Positions 24,875 through 63,975 of a DNA stretch of 64,000 nucleotides are shown piece by piece. Below the pieces are notes generated by a model that saw nothing but the letters and a program-made list of their open reading frames with translations, ran no database searches and was not told where the DNA came from. The stretch is from positions 9,238,001 through 9,302,000 of the forward strand of contig NZ_CP011533.1 of assembly GCF_001704275.1 (NCBI RefSeq), given 5' to 3'. A program made the translations under genes and the position numbers. How positions within the stretch are numbered: position 1 is the first letter of the stretch; each line of letters opens with the position of its first letter. The stretch is from Streptomyces noursei ATCC 11455 (GTDB lineage Bacteria > Actinomycetota > Actinomycetes > Streptomycetales > Streptomycetaceae).

Positions 24875-27667
24875 ATGCTGTACGAGCGGGAATCCGAACT
24901 GGCGCGCATCGACGCCGCGGTACGTCAGGCGCAGGCGGGCAGACCCTCCGTACTCCTCCTGACCGGGCCCCTGGGCATCGGCCGGTCCACACTCCTCCAG
25001 GAGGCCGGTGCCTCGCCGCCGGGCAATTTACGGGTGTTACGGGCCAACGCCGCCCCCATGGAGCAGGACTTCGCCTTCGGCATCGTCCATCAGCTCCTCG
25101 GCCCCCTCCTGGCCGACGCCCCCTCCGCCCCCGGCGCCCCCTCCGCCCCCGGAGACCACGAAACGGGCGGCGCCGCCCGGGCGGTCCCGGCCGGCGGCCT
25201 CCCCACCCTCGGCGACCACGACGCCCCCGTCTCCGAGGCCGTTCTGCACGGCCTGCGGTCGCTGCTGGCCGACGTCTGCGCAACCACCCCCGTACTCATC
25301 CTCATCGACGACCTGCAGTGGGTGGACCTGCCCTCCCTGCGCTGGCTCGCCTACCTGGTCCGCCGCGTACACGGGATGAGCCTCGCCCTCGTGTGCACCC
25401 TGCGGGACGGCGACCCGCGCGCCCGGCACCCGCTCGTCGGCGACCTCGCCGACGCGGGGGAGGTCCTGCGCCCCGCCCCGCTCTCGCTCGACGGCACCCG
25501 AGCCCTGATCCGGCACCACCTGGGCGAACCCGCCGAGGACGGCTACGCCCGGGCATGCCACGACAGCTGCGCCGGCAACCCGCTCTTCCTCCGGTCCGTC
25601 CTGCGCGAGGAGGCCCTCGACGGCCACCGGCCCACCGCCGACCGGGCCGACCGGGTCCGCACCTCGCGTCCCGCCCCGCTCCGCGATCGGCTGGCCGGTT
25701 GCCTCCACACCCAGCCCGGCCCCGTACGCGACGTGGCCGCGGCCATCGCCGCGTTCGGCGATCACGGCGAGCCCGACCTCATCCAACGCCACGCGCGACT
25801 GGACACCATCAGCTACCAGCGCGCCCTGCGGGCCCTGGGCCTCCTCGGCCTGCTCGCCCCCCACGACACCCCGCGCTTCCTCCACCGCGTCGTGGGCGAC
25901 GCCGTCGAATCCACCCTCACCATCGCCGAATGCGAACGCTCCCGGGACGCGGCGGCCGAAATCCTCCACCAGGCCGGCCGCCCGGCCGAACATGTCGCAG
26001 AGCTGCTGATGACCGTCACCGCCACCCACCGCCCATGGGCCAGCGGGGTCCTGCGGACGGCCGCGGAAGCCGCACTGCGCTGCGGCGCGCCGGATGCCGC
26101 CGCCCGCTATCTGCGGCGCGCGCTGCTGGAGAGCAGCGTGGGCGACAGCGAACGCGCACGCCTGCTGATCGACCTGGCCAAAGCCGAACGCGGCATCGAC
26201 CCCGTCGCCTGCGAACGCCACATCACCCAGGCCGTCCGCCTCCTGTCGTCGGCCACCGACCGGGCCGTCGCCACCTTGCTGATCCCGCCCAGCTTCCTCG
26301 GCGAGGTGACCTCCTCCATGGTGGACCTGCTGCGCGAAGTCTCCGAGGACTTCGAGCCCACGGCGCCGCACCATGGAAGTCCCCGCGAGATCGCCCTGCG
26401 CCTGGAGGCGCGTCTGTGGCACGCCGGGCACGAGAACCCGGCGGAACTGACCGGTGCGGTGGGGCGCCTGCGCTCACTCGGCACCACACCCCCCTTGGAG
26501 AGCAGCGGCGCCCGCGAACTGGCGGCCGTACTGATCAACGCGGGGGTCCTCTCAAGCGCCCTGCCGGCACCGGACATCGCAGCCCTGGCCGAACAGATCC
26601 TGGAGCGCGAGCCGGTGACCTCGGCGCGTGCCCGGACCGCACTGCCGCTGGTCGTGTTGGCCCTGTACGCCGCCGACGCGGTGGAAGGCGTCAACGTGTC
26701 CTGCGAGTCGCACACCGACCCGCCGCACGCGGGGGTGCACGCCGAGAACGCCCTGCTCCAGCTCGCCCGCGGACACCTGACCCAGGCCCACGAACAGGCC
26801 GACCGGGCCGCCGCACTGGCCGACGCGGACTGGCGCGAGCCGACCGCGGTCATCCGGGCCGCGGTGGCCATGGAATCCGGCAACGTCCAGCTGATCGAAC
26901 GCCTCCTCAAGGACTCCGGGAAGCGCTGGCCGGCAAACCTCGCCACGACGGTCATGCGGCAACTGCTCGGGGCCTCGCTCGACTCCCGTCGTGGCCACGA
27001 TGCCGATGCCCTCAAATCCCTCCTGGCCTGCGGCCGGCAGCTGGAAGCGGCCGGATGGCGCAACTCCGTCCTCTTCCCCTGGCGGCCCCGCGCCATCGTC
27101 CTCCACCACCGCCTGGGCGAGGCCCGGCCGGCCATGGCGCTGGCCGACGAGGAACTGGCCTGGGCGCGACGGTGGGCGGCGCCCGCCGCTCTCGGCCGCG
27201 CACTGCGCCTGAACGCCCTCCTGCCCGGGGGAGGGGGCGTCCCCGCCCTGCGCGAGTCCGCCGAGGTCCTGCGCACGTCCTCCAACACGCTCGAACTGTC
27301 CCGTACCTTGCTCCAGTTGGGTCGCACGTTGGAAGGCGGCAAGGAAGCGCAGACGGTTCTGCGCGAAACCGTTGACCTCACCACCGCCTGCGGCGCACCC
27401 TGGTTGACCGAACGCGCCCGTGCGGCCCTGGGAGCCGCCGCTCCCAGTCAGGAGGCTCCGCTCACCCGTGGTGAGCGCCAGGTCGTCTCGTTGGTGCGGC
27501 GCGGCCTGACCAATCAGGAGATCGCCGAGGAACTGGGCGTGAGCACCCGTGCGGTGGAGAAGCGTCTGACGTCGTGCTACCGCAAGTTGGGCGTCGCGGG
27601 GCGACGTGAGCTGCTGGAGCGGGCGGAGCGGGCGCAGGGCGATTGCGTCGCGCTGGGCGCGCCGTGA
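24875..27667 (+). CDS. nysRIII: LAL-family regulator RIII with P-loop Lys to Arg
   Basis: A 930-aa LAL regulator. The P-loop reads GPLGIGRS (residues 31-38), with Arg37 in place of Lys; Walker B is LILIDDLQWVDLP. A helical middle region leads to a C-terminal LuxR HTH (NQEIAEELGVSTRAVEKRLTS). The ATG at 24875 begins 3 bp after the RII stop; GGAAAGGA lies about 11 nt before it, inside the end of RII. Leucines 52 and 55 are TTA codons (25028-25030, 25037-25039). Residues ~85-105 are a Ser/Ala/Pro-Gly low-complexity insert (APSAPGAPSAPG). By order and length it is the counterpart of NysRIII. Confidence 0.9.
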   Translation: MLYERESELARIDAAVRQAQAGRPSVLLLTGPLGIGRSTLLQEAGASPPGNLRVLRANAAPMEQDFAFGIVHQLLGPLLADAPSAPGAPSAPGDHETGGAARAVPAGGLPTLGDHDAPVSEAVLHGLRSLLADVCATTPVLILIDDLQWVDLPSLRWLAYLVRRVHGMSLALVCTLRDGDPRARHPLVGDLADAGEVLRPAPLSLDGTRALIRHHLGEPAEDGYARACHDSCAGNPLFLRSVLREEALDGHRPTADRADRVRTSRPAPLRDRLAGCLHTQPGPVRDVAAAIAAFGDHGEPDLIQRHARLDTISYQRALRALGLLGLLAPHDTPRFLHRVVGDAVESTLTIAECERSRDAAAEILHQAGRPAEHVAELLMTVTATHRPWASGVLRTAAEAALRCGAPDAAARYLRRALLESSVGDSERARLLIDLAKAERGIDPVACERHITQAVRLLSSATDRAVATLLIPPSFLGEVTSSMVDLLREVSEDFEPTAPHHGSPREIALRLEARLWHAGHENPAELTGAVGRLRSLGTTPPLESSGARELAAVLINAGVLSSALPAPDIAALAEQILEREPVTSARARTALPLVVLALYAADAVEGVNVSCESHTDPPHAGVHAENALLQLARGHLTQAHEQADRAAALADADWREPTAVIRAAVAMESGNVQLIERLLKDSGKRWPANLATTVMRQLLGASLDSRRGHDADALKSLLACGRQLEAAGWRNSVLFPWRPRAIVLHHRLGEARPAMALADEELAWARRWAAPAALGRALRLNALLPGGGGVPALRESAEVLRTSSNTLELSRTLLQLGRTLEGGKEAQTVLRETVDLTTACGAPWLTERARAALGAAAPSQEAPLTRGERQVVSLVRRGLTNQEIAEELGVSTRAVEKRLTSCYRKLGVAGRRELLERAERAQGDCVALGAP

Positions 27668-27797
27668 CGAAAGCCGCTCACGGCCGGGGGATACCGCCGG
27701 TAATCGGTTCGGGTGTTCGGGGGGCCGAAAGATCGCGGCAGGACCGTACCGTGTGGAGTGTCCGACCGCAGGATTAGGGGTGGGGGGCGGGTGAGCG

Positions 27798-27827
27798 TTG
27801 ACGCTCGTCCGGATCGATCCTTAGTGT
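27798..27827 (+). promoter_or_regulatory. Promoter of RIV
   Basis: TTGACG (27798-27803), an 18-bp spacer, then TAGTGT (27822-27827): a good main-sigma promoter. Transcription would start near 27834, leaving a leader of about 140 nt before RIV. Confidence 0.65.
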
Positions 27828-27842
27828 CGATTGTGCAGGGGA

Positions 27843-27858
27843 GTTCGGAATTCCTGCC
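27843..27858 (+). promoter_or_regulatory. Weak RIV-type site in the RIV leader
   Basis: GTTCGGAATTCCTGCC shares the GGAATTCC core of the sites at 17443 and 28887 but fits the flanks of the PimM consensus poorly. It lies about 10-25 bp after the predicted start of transcription, a position that would suit repression or autoregulation. Confidence 0.3.
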
Positions 27859-27975
27859 CGGCGGATGCCGGGCCATCGGATCCCCTGGCCTACTCGATTC
27901 TCTGGATTTCCCCTTCTCGTTCGATCTCTCCTTATTCCTGGTGTGCAAGCGGGGGTTGGAAAGGATGTCGGTCCC

Positions 27976-28710
27976 TTGAGGATTTCTGCTCTGGTGGACT
28001 CTCTGCAGCTGTCGACAGACCGCAGTGCGGCCGGTGCGGCCGGTACCGCGGTCCGGGGGGAGGAGCGGCCGAGCGTGTGCATATCCGTACTGGACCCAGC
28101 GCTGACGATCCGTCAGGCCAATCAAGACTTCTTCCACCAATTCGCGACCCCCGCCGAGGATTCCGCGGACGTACTGGCCCCACTGCCCTCCGATTCCTCG
28201 TCGACGGCCCCCGACGTCTTCGGGCGCAATTTCCGCGAGCTGGTTCACCCCAGCGTGCGGCAGCCGCTCATGCGGCAGTTCGAGCGGCTGCTGGAGGGGC
28301 GCCGGGACCGGTTCGCCACGCAGGTGGTGGCGCTGCGGCCGACCGGCGACGTGTTCAACGGCAGCCTCACGGCCGCCGCCGTGCGCGGCTACGGCCCCGA
28401 CCCGACCGCGGTTCTCGTGGTGATGCGGTCGGGCCAGAGTGCTGAGGACGATGCGGTGGTGGCACCGCGAAGGAAACTTCTCAGCGAAATCGACGCGCGA
28501 ATTCTGGAGGGAATCGCGGCGGGCCTGTCCACGATTCCGCTGGCGTCCCGGCTGTATCTCAGCCAGCACGGTGTGGAGTATCACGTCACCGGACTGCTGC
28601 GGAAACTGAAGGCCCCGAACCGCGCCGCCCTGGTCTCCCGCGCCTATGCGATGGGCGTGTTGACGGTGGGGACCTGGCCGCCCCGTGTCGTGGACGACTT
28701 CATCAAGTAG
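27976..28710 (+). CDS. nysRIV: PAS-LuxR regulator RIV (PimM/NysRIV/AmphRIV type)
   Basis: A 244-aa regulator with an N-terminal PAS fold (about 35-150: VCISVLDPALTIRQANQDFF ... VHPSVRQPLMRQFERLL) and a C-terminal LuxR helix-turn-helix (about 175-235: LLSEIDARILEGIAAGLST ... HGVEYHVTGLLRKL). In pimaricin, amphotericin and nystatin clusters this protein directly activates PKS genes through 16-bp palindromes. The start is uncertain: no ATG exists before the PAS domain except one at 27865, far upstream without a ribosome site. TTG at 27976, with AAGGA about 11 nt before it, begins the segment ISALVDSLQL that I consider native. GTG at 27994 is the alternative. No TTA codon was seen in it, unlike RI to RIII. 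Confidence 0.88.
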   Translation: MRISALVDSLQLSTDRSAAGAAGTAVRGEERPSVCISVLDPALTIRQANQDFFHQFATPAEDSADVLAPLPSDSSSTAPDVFGRNFRELVHPSVRQPLMRQFERLLEGRRDRFATQVVALRPTGDVFNGSLTAAAVRGYGPDPTAVLVVMRSGQSAEDDAVVAPRRKLLSEIDARILEGIAAGLSTIPLASRLYLSQHGVEYHVTGLLRKLKAPNRAALVSRAYAMGVLTVGTWPPRVVDDFIK

Positions 28711-29064
28711 TACCCCGCTCCGCATTCTGAGGGTTCGCCGTGCGGACGCGGGCCGAGGTCCGGCTTCGGGACCTGGCCCGTGCGGAAGGCGAGCCGAGTA
28801 GGTACCAGGCGCCGGGAGTGCCGCCGAGGATCCGCGGCACCCCGGCCCGTCCGTGTGCGGCCGGGCCCGGGCCCCGCCGACTCTACGGAATTCCATGGCC
28901 ACCCCCGTAGAGACTGGGTGCGTGGCGTGCGGGAAGTCGAGCTGCCTTGTGCAGGGCACGCAGAAAACTCAGTCGCAGTGGAACAGCCGTCCCCCAGTGC
29001 CGGATGCCCACATCGAAATCCTCTGCTGCCCGACGGTCTTGAGATGGGTTGGAACGTGGCGAAC
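28711..29064. other. Control region before the six-module PKS
   Basis: 354 bp. It contains a RIV-type operator candidate (28883-28898) followed about 10 bp later by TAGAGA, a possible -10. The open frame that runs through it in phase with the PKS has no start with a ribosome site and does not look like protein. Confidence 0.6.
28883..28898 (+). promoter_or_regulatory. Candidate RIV-type operator before the large PKS
   Basis: CTACGGAATTCCATGG fits the PimM consensus CTVGGGAWWTCCCBAG at 13 of 16 positions and shares its CTACGGA half with the exporter site. It is 167 bp before the PKS start. Confidence 0.6.
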
Positions 29065-57525
<28,461 letters not shown>

Positions 57526-57545
57526 CAGAGCGGAAAGAGCGGACC

Positions 57546-60500
57546 ATGACCACTTCCAGTGAAACCGTCGTCGCAGCCCTCCGCGCCTCGTTGAAGGAAG
57601 CCGAGCACCTGCGCCGACAGAACCACAAGCTCGTCGCCGCGGCCACGGAACCGATCGCGATCGTCGGGATGGCCTGCCGGTACCCGGGCGGCGTGCAGTC
57701 GCCCGAGGACCTGTGGGAGCTCCTGGCCGCGGGCAAGGACGCCATCGGCGCGTTCCCCACGGACCGCGGCTGGGACCTGGACGCCCTGCGGGACGCCGGG
57801 GTCGACGCGCGCGGCAACGCCGTCAGCCAGGAGGGGGGCTTCCTCGACGGCGTGGCGGACTTCGACGCCGGCTTCTTCGGCATCTCCCCGCGCGAGGCCA
57901 TCACCATGGACCCGCAGCAGCGGCTGCTGCTGGAGACCTCCTGGGAGGCCGTCGAGCGCGCCGGAATCGACCCGACCACCCTGCGCGGCAGCCGCACCGG
58001 CGTCTTCGTCGGCACCAACGGCCAGGACTACGCCTACCTGCTGGTGCGCTCGCTGGCCGACGCCACCGGCGACATCGGCACCGGCATCGCCGCCAGCGCC
58101 ACGTCCGGCCGGCTGTCCTACACGCTGGGCCTGGAGGGCCCGGCGGTGACCGTCGACACGGCCTGCTCCTCCTCGCTCGTCGCCCTGCACACGGCGACCC
58201 ACGCCCTGCGGGCCGGCGAGTGCTCGCTGGCCCTGGTCGGCGGTGTGAACGTGATGGCGTCCCCCGGATCCCTGATGGAGTTCAGCCGGCAGGGCGGCCT
58301 GGCGGCCAACGGCCGGTGCAAGGCGTTCGCCGAAGCGGCCGACGGCACCGGCTGGTCCGAGGGCGTCGGCGTCCTCGTAGTGGAGCGACTGTCCGACGCG
58401 CGCCGCAACGGGCACCCCGTGCTCGCCGTGGTCCGGGGCTCGGCGGTCAACCAGGACGGCGCCTCGAACGGCTTCACCGCCCCCAGCGGACCGTCCCAGC
58501 AGCGGGTGATCCGGCAGGCGCTGGCCGCCGCCGGGCTCGCGCCCTCGGACGTGGACGTGGTCGAGGCGCACGGTACGGGCACGCCGCTGGGCGACCCGAT
58601 CGAGGCCCAGGCACTGCTCGCCGCCTACGGCCAGGACCGCGACCCCGAGCGCCCGCTGTACCTCGGTTCGGTGAAGTCCAACCTCGGCCACACCCAGGCC
58701 GCAGCGGGGGTCGCGGGGATCATCAAGATGGTGCTCGCCCTGCGGCACGGTGTGCTGCCGCAGACGCTGCACGTGAACGCGCCGTCGCCGCACGTGGACT
58801 GGGCGTCCGGGGCGGTGGAACTGCTGACGGAGTCCCGTGCGTGGCCCGCGGCCGACCGGCCGTGGCGGGCGGGCGTGTCGTCGTTCGGCATCAGCGGCAC
58901 CAACGCCCACGTCGTCATCGAACAGGCGGAGCCGGCCGAAGAGCCCGCGGCGGAACCGCAGTGGGCGCCGACGGTCGTGCCGTGGCTGCTGTCCGCCAAG
59001 TCCGCACCGGCTCTGGCGGCCCAGATCGAGCGGATCTCGACGCACGGCGGCGCGCTGTCACCGGTGGACGTCGGCCGTTCGCTCGCCGCGGATCGGTCGC
59101 TCTTCGAGCACCGCGCGGTGCTCCTGGCACAGGGCCCCGACGGCGAACTGTCCGAGGCGGCCCGGGGCCGTGCCGAGGCGGACCGCTCCCTCGCGGTGCT
59201 GTTCTCGGGGCAGGGTGCGCAGCGGGCGGGGATGGGCCGGGAGCTGTACGGCCGGTTCCCGGTGTTCGCCGAGGCGCTGGACGCGGTGTTGGAACGTTTC
59301 GACGCCGGGCTGCGGGACGTGATGTTCGGTGACGCGGACGGTTTGGACGACACGGGGTTCACGCAGCCGGCGTTGTTCGCCGTCGAGGTGGCGTTGTTCC
59401 GGTTGGTGGAGTCCTGGGGGATCCGTCCGGACTTCGTGGCGGGGCATTCGATCGGTGAGATCGCGGCGGCGCACGTGTCCGGGGTGTTGTCGCTGGACGA
59501 CGCGTGCGTGCTGGTGGCGGCGCGGGCGCGGTTGATGCAGGCGCTGCCGGTGGGCGGGGCGATGGTGGCCGTGCAGGCGGCGGAGGAGGTGGTGGCGGCC
59601 CGGTTGGTCGACGGGGTGTCGATCGCGGCGGTCAACGGTCCCGAGGCAGTGGTCCTCTCCGGGACGGAGTCCCAGGTCCTGCGGATCGCGGAGGAGTTGG
59701 CGGCCGCGGGGCACAAGACCCGGCGGCTGCCGGTCAGCCACGCCTTCCACTCGGCGTTGATGGAGCCGATGCTGGCGGACTTCCAACGGGTCGCCGAGGG
59801 CCTGACGTACCACGCACCGCAGATCCCGATCGTCTCCAACGTGACGGGTGAGCTCGCCTCCGAGGAGGTGGTGCGTGCGCCCGGCTACTGGGTGCGGCAC
59901 GTGCGGGAGACGGTGCGCTTCGCCGACGGCGTGCGGGCGCTCGAGGCCGAAGGCGTCTCGGTCTTCCTGGAGTTGGGGCCCGACGGTGTGCTGTCGGCGA
60001 TGGCGCAGGACGGGGCGGACCCGGCCGCGGTGTTCGTCAGTGCGCTGCGCAAGGACCGGTCCGAGGAACCGGCGCTGGCGACGGCGTTGGCGCGGCTGCA
60101 CGTCACGGGGGTGGCGGTGGACTGGGCCGCGTGGTTCGCGGGCACCGGCGCCCGTCGCGTGGACCTGCCGACCTACCCCTTCGAGCACGCAAAGTACTGG
60201 CCCCGGCCCGCCGCGCTCGCCGGCGATGTGACCGCGGTGGGCCTCCAGCCCGCCGAACATCCGCTGCTGGGCGCCACGCTGACCCTCGCGGACTCCGGCG
60301 AGGTGGTGTGCACCGGCCGGCTGTCGTTGCAGGCGTACCCGTGGTTGGCCGACCACCGGATGGGCGGCAGCGTCCTCTTCCCGGCCACCGGTTTCCTGGA
60401 GCTGGCCATGCGCGCCGGTGACCAGGTCGGCTGCGACCGGGTCGAGGAGTTCCTCCTGCTGACGCCCCTGGTGCTCACCGACGAGAGCGCCGCGCAGGTC

Positions 60501-63500
60501 CAGGTGGTGGTCGGCGCCCCGGACGAAGCGGGGGCCCGGACGATCTCGGTGCACTCGCGCGCCGACGGTCCGGTCGACCAGCCGTGGGTCCAGCACGCTC
60601 AGGGCACCCTGACCAGCGGTGAACGGATCGTGGACTTCGGCTCTACGGTCTGGCCGCCGCAGGACGCCGCGGCCGTGGACCTGGCCGGCTTCTACGACGG
60701 GACCGGCTACGGCCCGGCCTTCCAGGGCCTGCGCTCGGTGCGGCAGTGCGCGGACGGGGCCTACGTCGAGGTGGCGCTGCCGGCCGAGGCCGCCGAGCAG
60801 GCCGGTTCCTTCGGGATCCATCCGGCGCTGCTGGACGCGGTGCTCCAGTCCCACCGGTTGGCCGGCGTCGGCAGCGAGCAGGAGGATTCCCTGCCGTTCG
60901 CCTGGCGGGGCGTGTCGCTGCACGCCGGGGGAGCCGCGGCGCTGCGGGCCCGGGTGGTGAAGACCGGCGACGACTCGGTGTCCATCGCGGCCGTCGACGT
61001 CGAAGGCGCCCCCGTGCTGTCCGCCGAGGCGATGGTGATCCGCGCCTACCAGGCCCCCGGCGGCGGTCGTGCCGGACAGCGCGGCGCGGAGGACGGCCTG
61101 CTGCTGTCGCTGGACTGGACGGCGGCGCCCGAGAGGGAACCCACCGAGGTCCGGTGCGTGTCCTTGGGCGCCGACGAGTTGGGCGCCGGTGCCTCGGCCA
61201 CGTCCCTGGCGGACCTGACCGGCGACGAGGACTTCGTGCTGGTCCCCGTGTCCGGTACGGCGGCCGGCGACGTGCCCGCCGCGGCGCACGCGCTGGCGGC
61301 CCGGGCCCTGGGAGTGCTTCAGGACTGGCTCGACCGGGACGAATCCACCTCGTCCCGCCTGGTGTTCGTCACCCGCGGTGCGGTCTCCGCCGAGGAGGGG
61401 GAGGCCGTAGCGGACGTGGCCGCGGCTGCGGTGTGGGGTCTGGTGCGCTCGGCGCAGTCGGAGAACCCCGGGCGGATCGTGCTGCTGGACCTCGAAGCCG
61501 GGCGGGACGGGGCGGTCGCCGAGGTGCTTGCGGACCTGCCGGGTCTGCTGGCCACCGACGACGCCCAGTTCGTGGTCCGCGACGGCGTGGTCCGGGTGGC
61601 GCGCCTGGCCCCGCTCGGCGGCAACGCGGGGCTGTTGCCGCCGGCCGACGTGCCGTGGCGGCTGGACAGCGCGGCCAAGGGCAGCCTGGACAACCTGGTC
61701 CTCGCCCCCTGCCCGGAGATCCTGGAGCCCCTCACCGAGGGCCAGGTCCGCCTCCAGGTGCAGGCCGCCGGCGTCAACTTCCGCGACGTCCTGAACGCCC
61801 TGGGCATGTACCCGGGCGAGGCGGGCCTGTTGGGCGCCGAGGCCGCCGGCGTGGTCACCGAGACCGGGCCCGGCGTGCACGGACTGCGCCCGGGCGACCG
61901 CGTCACGGGCATGGTCTTCGGCGGCTACGGCCCGGTCGCGGTGACCGACCAGCGACTGTTGGCGCCCGTCCCCGAGAACTGGACGGCGGAGCAGGCGGCT
62001 TCGATGCCGCTGGTCTTCCTGACCGCGTACTACGCCTTGAAGGATCTGGCGGATCTGCGGCCGGGGCAGTCGATCCTCGTGCACGCCGGTGCCGGTGGTG
62101 TGGGCATGGCGGCGATCCAGCTTGCCCGGCATCTGGGGGCCGAGGTGTTCGCCACGGCCAGCGAGGGCAAGTGGGACACCCTGCGCGAGCTGGGCGTCGC
62201 CGACGACCACATCGCCTCGTCCCGTACGACGGACTTCGAGGAGCGGTTCCGGGCGGTCACCGGTGGCCGCGGTGTGGACGTCGTCCTCAACGCGCTGGCG
62301 GGCGAGTTCGTCGACGCCTCCCTGCGGTTGACCGCCCCGGGCGGCCACTTCCTGGAGATGGGCAAGACCGACATCCGCGAGCCCGAGGCCACCGCCCCGG
62401 TGCACTACAAGGCGTTCGACCTCGCCGACGCGGGCCCCGACCGGGTCCGGGAGATGCTCACCGCGCTGCTGGAGCTGTTCGCCCAGGACGCCCTGCGGAC
62501 ACTGCCGGTGGCGACCTGGGACGTGCGGCGGGCGCCGGAGGCGTTCCGGTTCATGAGCCGGGCGCAGCACATCGGGAAGATCGTGCTGACCCTGCCGCGC
62601 GCCTGGGACCCGGACGGCACCGTGCTGATCACCGGCGGCACCGGTGCGCTCGGCGGCGAACTGGCCCGACACCTGGTGACCGAGCGGGGCGTCCGGCACC
62701 TGCTGCTGGTCAGCCGCAGCGGTCCGGACGCGCCCGGCGCGGGCGAACTGCGGGCGGAACTCGCCGCCCTCGGCGCCGAGGTGACCCTGCGCGCGTGCGA
62801 CGTGGCCGACCGCGCGGCGGTGACCGCGGCGGTGGAAGCGGTGCCCGCCGCCCACCCCCTGACCGCGGTGATCCACACCGCGGGTGTCCTGGACGACGGC
62901 GTGGTGGCGTCGTTGACGCCCGAGCGGCTGTCGGCCGTGCTGCGCCCGAAGGTGGACGCGGCCTGGCACCTGCACGAGGCCACCGAGCACCTCGACCTCG
63001 CCGCGTTCGTGCTGTACTCGTCCGTTTCGGGCGTGCTCGGCACCGCGGGACAGGGCAACTACGCCGCGGGCAACGTCTTCCTCGACGCGCTGGCCCGGCA
63101 CCGCACGGCGCAGGGCCTGCCCGGCCAGTCCCTCTCCTGGGGGGCCTGGGCCCCGAGCGGCGGCATGACCGCCACCCTGTCGGACATCGACGTGCAGCGG
63201 ATCGCCTCCGCCGGAGCCACGCCCCTGACCGTCGAACAGGGACTGGCGCTGCTCGACGCCGCCGGCACGACCGACGGGGCCCACCTCGTCCCCCTCGGGC
63301 CGGTCGGCACCGGCGCCCGGGACCGCGGCACCGTGCCGCCGGTGCTGCGGGGCCTGGTCAAGGGCGCCCGCCGGACGGCGGCGAGTTCCGCGGGCGGAGC
63401 CGAGGCGGCCGCGACGCTCGGCCAACGACTGCGCGAGGCACGGGCGGAAGAACGTCCGCGCATCATGACCGACCTCGTGCGGACCGAGGCCGCCGCCGTG

Positions 63501-63938
63501 CTGGGGCACGCCTCGGCCAAGGCGATCGACACCCGGCGGGAGTTCAACGACCTGGGCTTCGACTCGCTGACCTCCGTCGAACTGCGCAACCGGCTCTCGA
63601 CCGCCACCGGCCTGCGGCTCTCCGCCACCCTCGTCTTCGACTACCCCAACCCCGCCGCACTCGCCGAACACCTCGTCGCGCAGCTCGTGGACGACTCCGC
63701 CGCGGGCCCGGACCTCCTCGCCGCGCTGGAACGCCTCGACGCCACGCTCACCTCCAGCGAGCCCGACGCCCGTACCAGGGCCGCCGTCGCAGGCCGCCTG
63801 GCGCAGATCCTGGACGACTGGCGCGGGACCACGGCGGAGGAGGACGACGCGCAGGTATCCGAACGGATCGAATCCGCCAGCACCGACGAGATCTTCGCCT
63901 TCATCGACAACGAGCTCGGCCGGCAGAACGAACTCTGA
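57546..63938 (+). CDS. Single-module type I PKS, KS-AT-DH-ER-KR-ACP
   Basis: A 2,130-aa one-module PKS, 20 bp after the large PKS and surely cotranscribed. Docking coil [22 protein letters not shown] Cys207; AT Ser635 in GHSIGE with HAFHS (malonyl); DH with His937 in [17 protein letters not shown] and Asp1097 in LLDAVLQ; ER (about 1385-1685) with NADPH loop HAGAGGVGM at 1513-1521 and GKTDIRE; KR B-type (LDD, Tyr1839); ACP Ser2007; C-terminal docking tail. All reductive domains look active, so the unit added is fully saturated (CH2-CH2). This is the domain set of nystatin module 15, but as a separate protein. The pimaricin counterpart (PimS3) lacks an ER; rimocidin needs one at this step. The ATG at 57546 has GGAAAGAG about 7 nt upstream. 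Confidence 0.95.
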   Translation: MTTSSETVVAALRASLKEAEHLRRQNHKLVAAATEPIAIVGMACRYPGGVQSPEDLWELLAAGKDAIGAFPTDRGWDLDALRDAGVDARGNAVSQEGGFLDGVADFDAGFFGISPREAITMDPQQRLLLETSWEAVERAGIDPTTLRGSRTGVFVGTNGQDYAYLLVRSLADATGDIGTGIAASATSGRLSYTLGLEGPAVTVDTACSSSLVALHTATHALRAGECSLALVGGVNVMASPGSLMEFSRQGGLAANGRCKAFAEAADGTGWSEGVGVLVVERLSDARRNGHPVLAVVRGSAVNQDGASNGFTAPSGPSQQRVIRQALAAAGLAPSDVDVVEAHGTGTPLGDPIEAQALLAAYGQDRDPERPLYLGSVKSNLGHTQAAAGVAGIIKMVLALRHGVLPQTLHVNAPSPHVDWASGAVELLTESRAWPAADRPWRAGVSSFGISGTNAHVVIEQAEPAEEPAAEPQWAPTVVPWLLSAKSAPALAAQIERISTHGGALSPVDVGRSLAADRSLFEHRAVLLAQGPDGELSEAARGRAEADRSLAVLFSGQGAQRAGMGRELYGRFPVFAEALDAVLERFDAGLRDVMFGDADGLDDTGFTQPALFAVEVALFRLVESWGIRPDFVAGHSIGEIAAAHVSGVLSLDDACVLVAARARLMQALPVGGAMVAVQAAEEVVAARLVDGVSIAAVNGPEAVVLSGTESQVLRIAEELAAAGHKTRRLPVSHAFHSALMEPMLADFQRVAEGLTYHAPQIPIVSNVTGELASEEVVRAPGYWVRHVRETVRFADGVRALEAEGVSVFLELGPDGVLSAMAQDGADPAAVFVSALRKDRSEEPALATALARLHVTGVAVDWAAWFAGTGARRVDLPTYPFEHAKYWPRPAALAGDVTAVGLQPAEHPLLGATLTLADSGEVVCTGRLSLQAYPWLADHRMGGSVLFPATGFLELAMRAGDQVGCDRVEEFLLLTPLVLTDESAAQVQVVVGAPDEAGARTISVHSRADGPVDQPWVQHAQGTLTSGERIVDFGSTVWPPQDAAAVDLAGFYDGTGYGPAFQGLRSVRQCADGAYVEVALPAEAAEQAGSFGIHPALLDAVLQSHRLAGVGSEQEDSLPFAWRGVSLHAGGAAALRARVVKTGDDSVSIAAVDVEGAPVLSAEAMVIRAYQAPGGGRAGQRGAEDGLLLSLDWTAAPEREPTEVRCVSLGADELGAGASATSLADLTGDEDFVLVPVSGTAAGDVPAAAHALAARALGVLQDWLDRDESTSSRLVFVTRGAVSAEEGEAVADVAAAAVWGLVRSAQSENPGRIVLLDLEAGRDGAVAEVLADLPGLLATDDAQFVVRDGVVRVARLAPLGGNAGLLPPADVPWRLDSAAKGSLDNLVLAPCPEILEPLTEGQVRLQVQAAGVNFRDVLNALGMYPGEAGLLGAEAAGVVTETGPGVHGLRPGDRVTGMVFGGYGPVAVTDQRLLAPVPENWTAEQAASMPLVFLTAYYALKDLADLRPGQSILVHAGAGGVGMAAIQLARHLGAEVFATASEGKWDTLRELGVADDHIASSRTTDFEERFRAVTGGRGVDVVLNALAGEFVDASLRLTAPGGHFLEMGKTDIREPEATAPVHYKAFDLADAGPDRVREMLTALLELFAQDALRTLPVATWDVRRAPEAFRFMSRAQHIGKIVLTLPRAWDPDGTVLITGGTGALGGELARHLVTERGVRHLLLVSRSGPDAPGAGELRAELAALGAEVTLRACDVADRAAVTAAVEAVPAAHPLTAVIHTAGVLDDGVVASLTPERLSAVLRPKVDAAWHLHEATEHLDLAAFVLYSSVSGVLGTAGQGNYAAGNVFLDALARHRTAQGLPGQSLSWGAWAPSGGMTATLSDIDVQRIASAGATPLTVEQGLALLDAAGTTDGAHLVPLGPVGTGARDRGTVPPVLRGLVKGARRTAASSAGGAEAAATLGQRLREARAEERPRIMTDLVRTEAAAVLGHASAKAIDTRREFNDLGFDSLTSVELRNRLSTATGLRLSATLVFDYPNPAALAEHLVAQLVDDSAAGPDLLAALERLDATLTSSEPDARTRAAVAGRLAQILDDWRGTTAEEDDAQVSERIESASTDEIFAFIDNELGRQNEL

Positions 63939-63975
63939 GTCAGACCCACTGCATTTACACGGAAGGTTCCACGTC

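Larger units (their letters stand above)
27668..27975. other. Control region between RIII and RIV
   Basis: 308 bp holding the RIV promoter and a weak RIV-type site (both listed). The last ~85 bp is unusually AT-rich for this genome. No clear terminator for RIII was found beyond short GC stems near 27670-27700. Confidence 0.6.

Noticed and set aside
22213..27375. A 1,720-codon plus-strand frame across RII and RIII
   Set aside because: Arg/Pro-rich shadow frame of the two LAL genes, which have domains, ribosome sites and proper order.
28780..29064. In-phase extension of the large PKS upstream of 29065
   Set aside because: No ribosome site, no similarity to docking domains; it overlaps the operator and promoter region.
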